A stretch of DNA of 64,000 nt from Rheinheimera faecalis. GTDB lineage: Bacteria > Pseudomonadota > Gammaproteobacteria > Enterobacterales > Alteromonadaceae. This document shows, piece by piece, positions 61,753-64,000 of the stretch; the stretch's first letter is position 1, and each line of letters begins with the position of its first letter. A model generated the notes under the pieces. The model saw only the letters and a program-made list of their open reading frames with translations. It searched no databases and was not told the DNA's origin. The position numbers and the translations under genes were made by a program. Location of the stretch: the NCBI RefSeq assembly GCF_021290965.1, contig NZ_JAJOYT010000002.1, forward strand, positions 372,001-436,000, read 5' to 3'.

Positions 61753-64000
61753 TTAATCCTTTAACAACTGTGCCATTTGCACACCAGCCATAATAAAAGG
61801 CCCTGTGCCTTTGCTGTCGTTGCGGTAGATAGGCTCACTCATGTAATAGTGATAACTGCCATCCCGACCTGCGCCTAAACCTGCGACCTGCACCATAGTG
61901 GTCAGGCTGATGCTGCCATCCGGATGCACCAGTACGAATTCATTGAGCAGGCCTTGCCAGGCTTTTTTACTGATATCCAGATACTGCTGTTTTGGCAAAT
62001 AGCCTTTATTGATGGCTTTGGCATAAAAGTAGACAAACATGCTGCTGCCACTCGACTCCAGATAATTACCACGCTCGCCGGCTTTATCCATAATCTGATA
62101 CCAGACACCAGTTTCAGGGTCCTGATACCTGGCTAAATCTGCAGCCAGCTCAGTGATCATATTCAGTAAAGGCTGACGTAATTCGGTGTTATCCGCTGGG
62201 ATATAATCTAATACATCCACCAGCGCCATACCCAACCAGCCAATAGCACGGCCCCAGAAATAAGCAGAACGGCCTGTGGTTTTATCGGCCCAGTCCATCT
62301 GTTTTGACTCATCCCAGGCATGGAAATACAAGCCGGTTTTGTCATCACGTAACTGTTCACGGGTCACCACAAACTCGTGCACCACCTGCTCCAGACTGGC
62401 ACCTTGCTCAAATAGACTGCTGTAATAAGCTAAAAACGGCATGCCCATATAAACCCCATCCAACCACAGCTGGTTCGGATAAATCTGTTTATGCCAGAAA
62501 GCGCCGTTTGAGGTTTTTGGGTGATGTTTTAACTGGTCGCGTAACTTCTGAACTGCTAATTGATATTTGGGTTCTTTGGTCTGTTCAAATACCCTCAGCA
62601 GCAGATTGCCGCTGTTAATACTGTCGATATTAAATTTGCTGGCGTCGTAGCTATGAATAGTGCCGTCGGTCGCGACAAAGCTGTCGGCCATTTTGTCGAT
62701 CACGGCCTGATAAGCAGGGTTAGCAGCATATTTATCTAAGTCATCAAAAGCCTGTATCAATAAACCTGTGGTGTATTCAAAGGCGACAGGGCGGTCACGC
62801 TCGGTATCCCAGCCCCCCCAATAATACTGGCCAGCCTGGCGGTTGAGTTCAGAGTTGGCTAATTGCTGACTCCAGTATAAAGCGCGTTCGCTGGTCAGTG
62901 CTTGACTGGTTTGTGCTTTGGTTAATTCTGTTTTTAATCGCAGGCGTGGCGTCAGAGTTAAACGTTCCACTTCCTGCTGCAAATACTCAACAAATTGCTG
63001 CTCGTTGGTAATACCATTCAGTTCATGTTGCCATGCACCGAGCAGGTAATAGTCCAGATGCTGGCCTGATACATTCATCACTGCAACATGGTTATGTTCG
63101 TCTGTGGTTAACTTTTCAAGCTTGCCACGTTTAAATAAAATCGCCATGCCAAGGTTGGCACCATCCAGGCTTTGTTTGCCATAAGTCGCAAGGTAAGTGT
63201 AAGTATGACCACTGCTTTCCAATGTGCCGGTCAGCAGTTGAGTGTCAGGGAGTTTTACTATACCAAGCGCCAGATTATCCAGCGGCTGGCTTAAGGTCAG
63301 GCGGTTTTGTAATAAACGGCTGCCAGCTGTCATCGACAAATGGGCTTTCACATCCAAAGTTTTACCGGCAATTTGCCAGTTTTTGTAGTCTATGGTCAGG
63401 GCCGAATACAAAGGACCATTTTCAATAATAGTGGCTGTATGGCCGTCCAGTTTAGACACTCGCTCTACTTTGCTGCCATCCCAGTAGCCAAAACCACCGG
63501 CGCCCACAGCTTTGCCAACTTTGAGCACATCTGTGCCCCATGGCAACATTTCATGATAGGAGCTGTAACCATCCTGGCCTATTTGATCCAGCACAGGCTT
63601 GCCGGTTTTATTGCCAAAAATATCAAAGCCATTGCGCCAGTCCAGATAAATACGGTACGCCACTTTATCGGATTCGATACCGGGACCTTCGTAACGGATA
63701 AATTCACTGTGATCTGTGTACTGAGCTGGAGGAGTCAGGCTGCTGACATTCTCAAAATGGCCACCGACGTACTTTTTGTCTTGCCACTGGCCGCCGGTTT
63801 TTTGCGAAATTTCGGCCTGAGTTTGTTTGGGCAATTCTGCGGCTGTGCCTGCAGTAATTTGTAGTTCTAAGGTTTCGCCAGCACTCAGAGTGGAGCTGAT
63901 GAGTAAGGTATCCTTTTGACCATCGGCGTTGCGGTCAATCCACTGTGAAGGCAATTGGCCTTTGGTGCTGGTGGCAATAAATGCGGAATTCTGTACTTCA
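61753..64000 (-). CDS. DUF4861 - GH105 unsaturated rhamnogalacturonyl hydrolase fusion (5' truncated by window edge)
   Basis: The frame is open to the right end of the window, so the N-terminus and any signal peptide are missing; 748 residues are visible. The N-terminal part (about 1-350) matches DUF4861 (EFIRYEGPGIESDKVAYRIYLDWRNGFDIFGNK). The C-terminal part is a GH88/GH105 (alpha/alpha)6 barrel with catalytic Asp region LWLDGVYMGMPF, WADKTTGRSAYFWGRAIGWLGMALVDVLDYIP and LESSGSSMFVYFYAKAINKGYL. It removes unsaturated uronic residues made by pectate or rhamnogalacturonan lyases. First visible gene of the operon with the esterase fusion. Confidence 0.88.
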   Translation of the reverse strand, partial: EVQNSAFIATSTKGQLPSQWIDRNADGQKDTLLISSTLSAGETLELQITAGTAAELPKQTQAEISQKTGGQWQDKKYVGGHFENVSSLTPPAQYTDHSEFIRYEGPGIESDKVAYRIYLDWRNGFDIFGNKTGKPVLDQIGQDGYSSYHEMLPWGTDVLKVGKAVGAGGFGYWDGSKVERVSKLDGHTATIIENGPLYSALTIDYKNWQIAGKTLDVKAHLSMTAGSRLLQNRLTLSQPLDNLALGIVKLPDTQLLTGTLESSGHTYTYLATYGKQSLDGANLGMAILFKRGKLEKLTTDEHNHVAVMNVSGQHLDYYLLGAWQHELNGITNEQQFVEYLQQEVERLTLTPRLRLKTELTKAQTSQALTSERALYWSQQLANSELNRQAGQYYWGGWDTERDRPVAFEYTTGLLIQAFDDLDKYAANPAYQAVIDKMADSFVATDGTIHSYDASKFNIDSINSGNLLLRVFEQTKEPKYQLAVQKLRDQLKHHPKTSNGAFWHKQIYPNQLWLDGVYMGMPFLAYYSSLFEQGASLEQVVHEFVVTREQLRDDKTGLYFHAWDESKQMDWADKTTGRSAYFWGRAIGWLGMALVDVLDYIPADNTELRQPLLNMITELAADLARYQDPETGVWYQIMDKAGERGNYLESSGSSMFVYFYAKAINKGYLPKQQYLDISKKAWQGLLNEFVLVHPDGSISLTTMVQVAGLGAGRDGSYHYYMSEPIYRNDSKGTGPFIMAGVQMAQLLKD

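Noticed and set aside
63340-63864. 174-codon open frame on the plus strand
   Set aside because: It is antisense to the GH105 gene, has no ribosome site or recognisable domain, and the minus-strand protein is strongly conserved.

Overview
The window looks like chromosomal DNA of a marine or freshwater gammaproteobacterium of the Alteromonadales/Chromatiales type, with Rheinheimera or Alishewanella as my best guess. The reasons are the Na+-translocating NQR operon with NqrM, FabV enoyl reductase, RdgC, HemJ, a DUF3545 protein, and gene order shared with E. coli in several blocks: hrpB-mrcB...hemL-clc-erpA, ampG-yajG-bolA, thrLABC...yaaA/tal, and srmB facing trmN6. The genus is inference; no rRNA gene is present to confirm it.

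Layout. 1-3.3 kb: end of hrpB and mrcB (PBP1b). 3.3-8.0 kb: an accessory block at the position where E. coli carries fhuACDB. It holds two CadC/ToxR-like membrane regulators flanking a 92-aa secreted peptide with two near-identical CYNWPYC cassettes, which I consider the most novel locus here. 8.0-14.4 kb: hemL, pyrB, hemJ, a CLC protein, a coiled-coil membrane protein, erpA and an XRE regulator. 14.4-19.7 kb: ampG, a small unknown, a periplasmic cyclophilin, yajG, rlmG, an AlkB-like dioxygenase and bolA. 19.8-27.5 kb: fabV, then nqrABCDEF and nqrM (no apbE). 27.7-31.4 kb: an M17 aminopeptidase, an NCS2 purine permease and a secreted metallo-beta-lactamase-fold hydrolase. 31.5-40.6 kb: signalling region with a hybrid kinase, a HIT protein, an HDOD protein, rdgC, and a sensor kinase divergent from a receiver-CheC-diguanylate cyclase cassette. 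40.6-46.2 kb: threonine operon with leader peptide and attenuator, then ung. 46.2-53.1 kb: DUF3545, pgi, tal, yaaA, an IS3-family element and gsk. 53.2-64 kb: a DUF5916 outer-membrane protein, a solute-binding-like protein, srmB between two copies of a 128-bp palindromic element, trmN6, a YcaQ-type glycosylase, and the edge of a pectin/rhamnogalacturonan degradation operon.

How parts work together. NqrA-F with NqrM forms the respiratory sodium pump. ThrA-B-C take aspartate to threonine under leader-peptide attenuation. Tal and Pgi form a sugar-phosphate pair. The receiver, CheC and GGEEF proteins appear to be one translationally coupled signalling unit. The pectinesterase/SGNH esterase and the DUF4861-GH105 protein act on the same plant polysaccharide. 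The IS3 element has landed in the loop of the yaaA terminator and carries its own terminator-like hairpin just ahead of its transposase start. All functional calls rest on motif recognition from the sequence; no database search was run.
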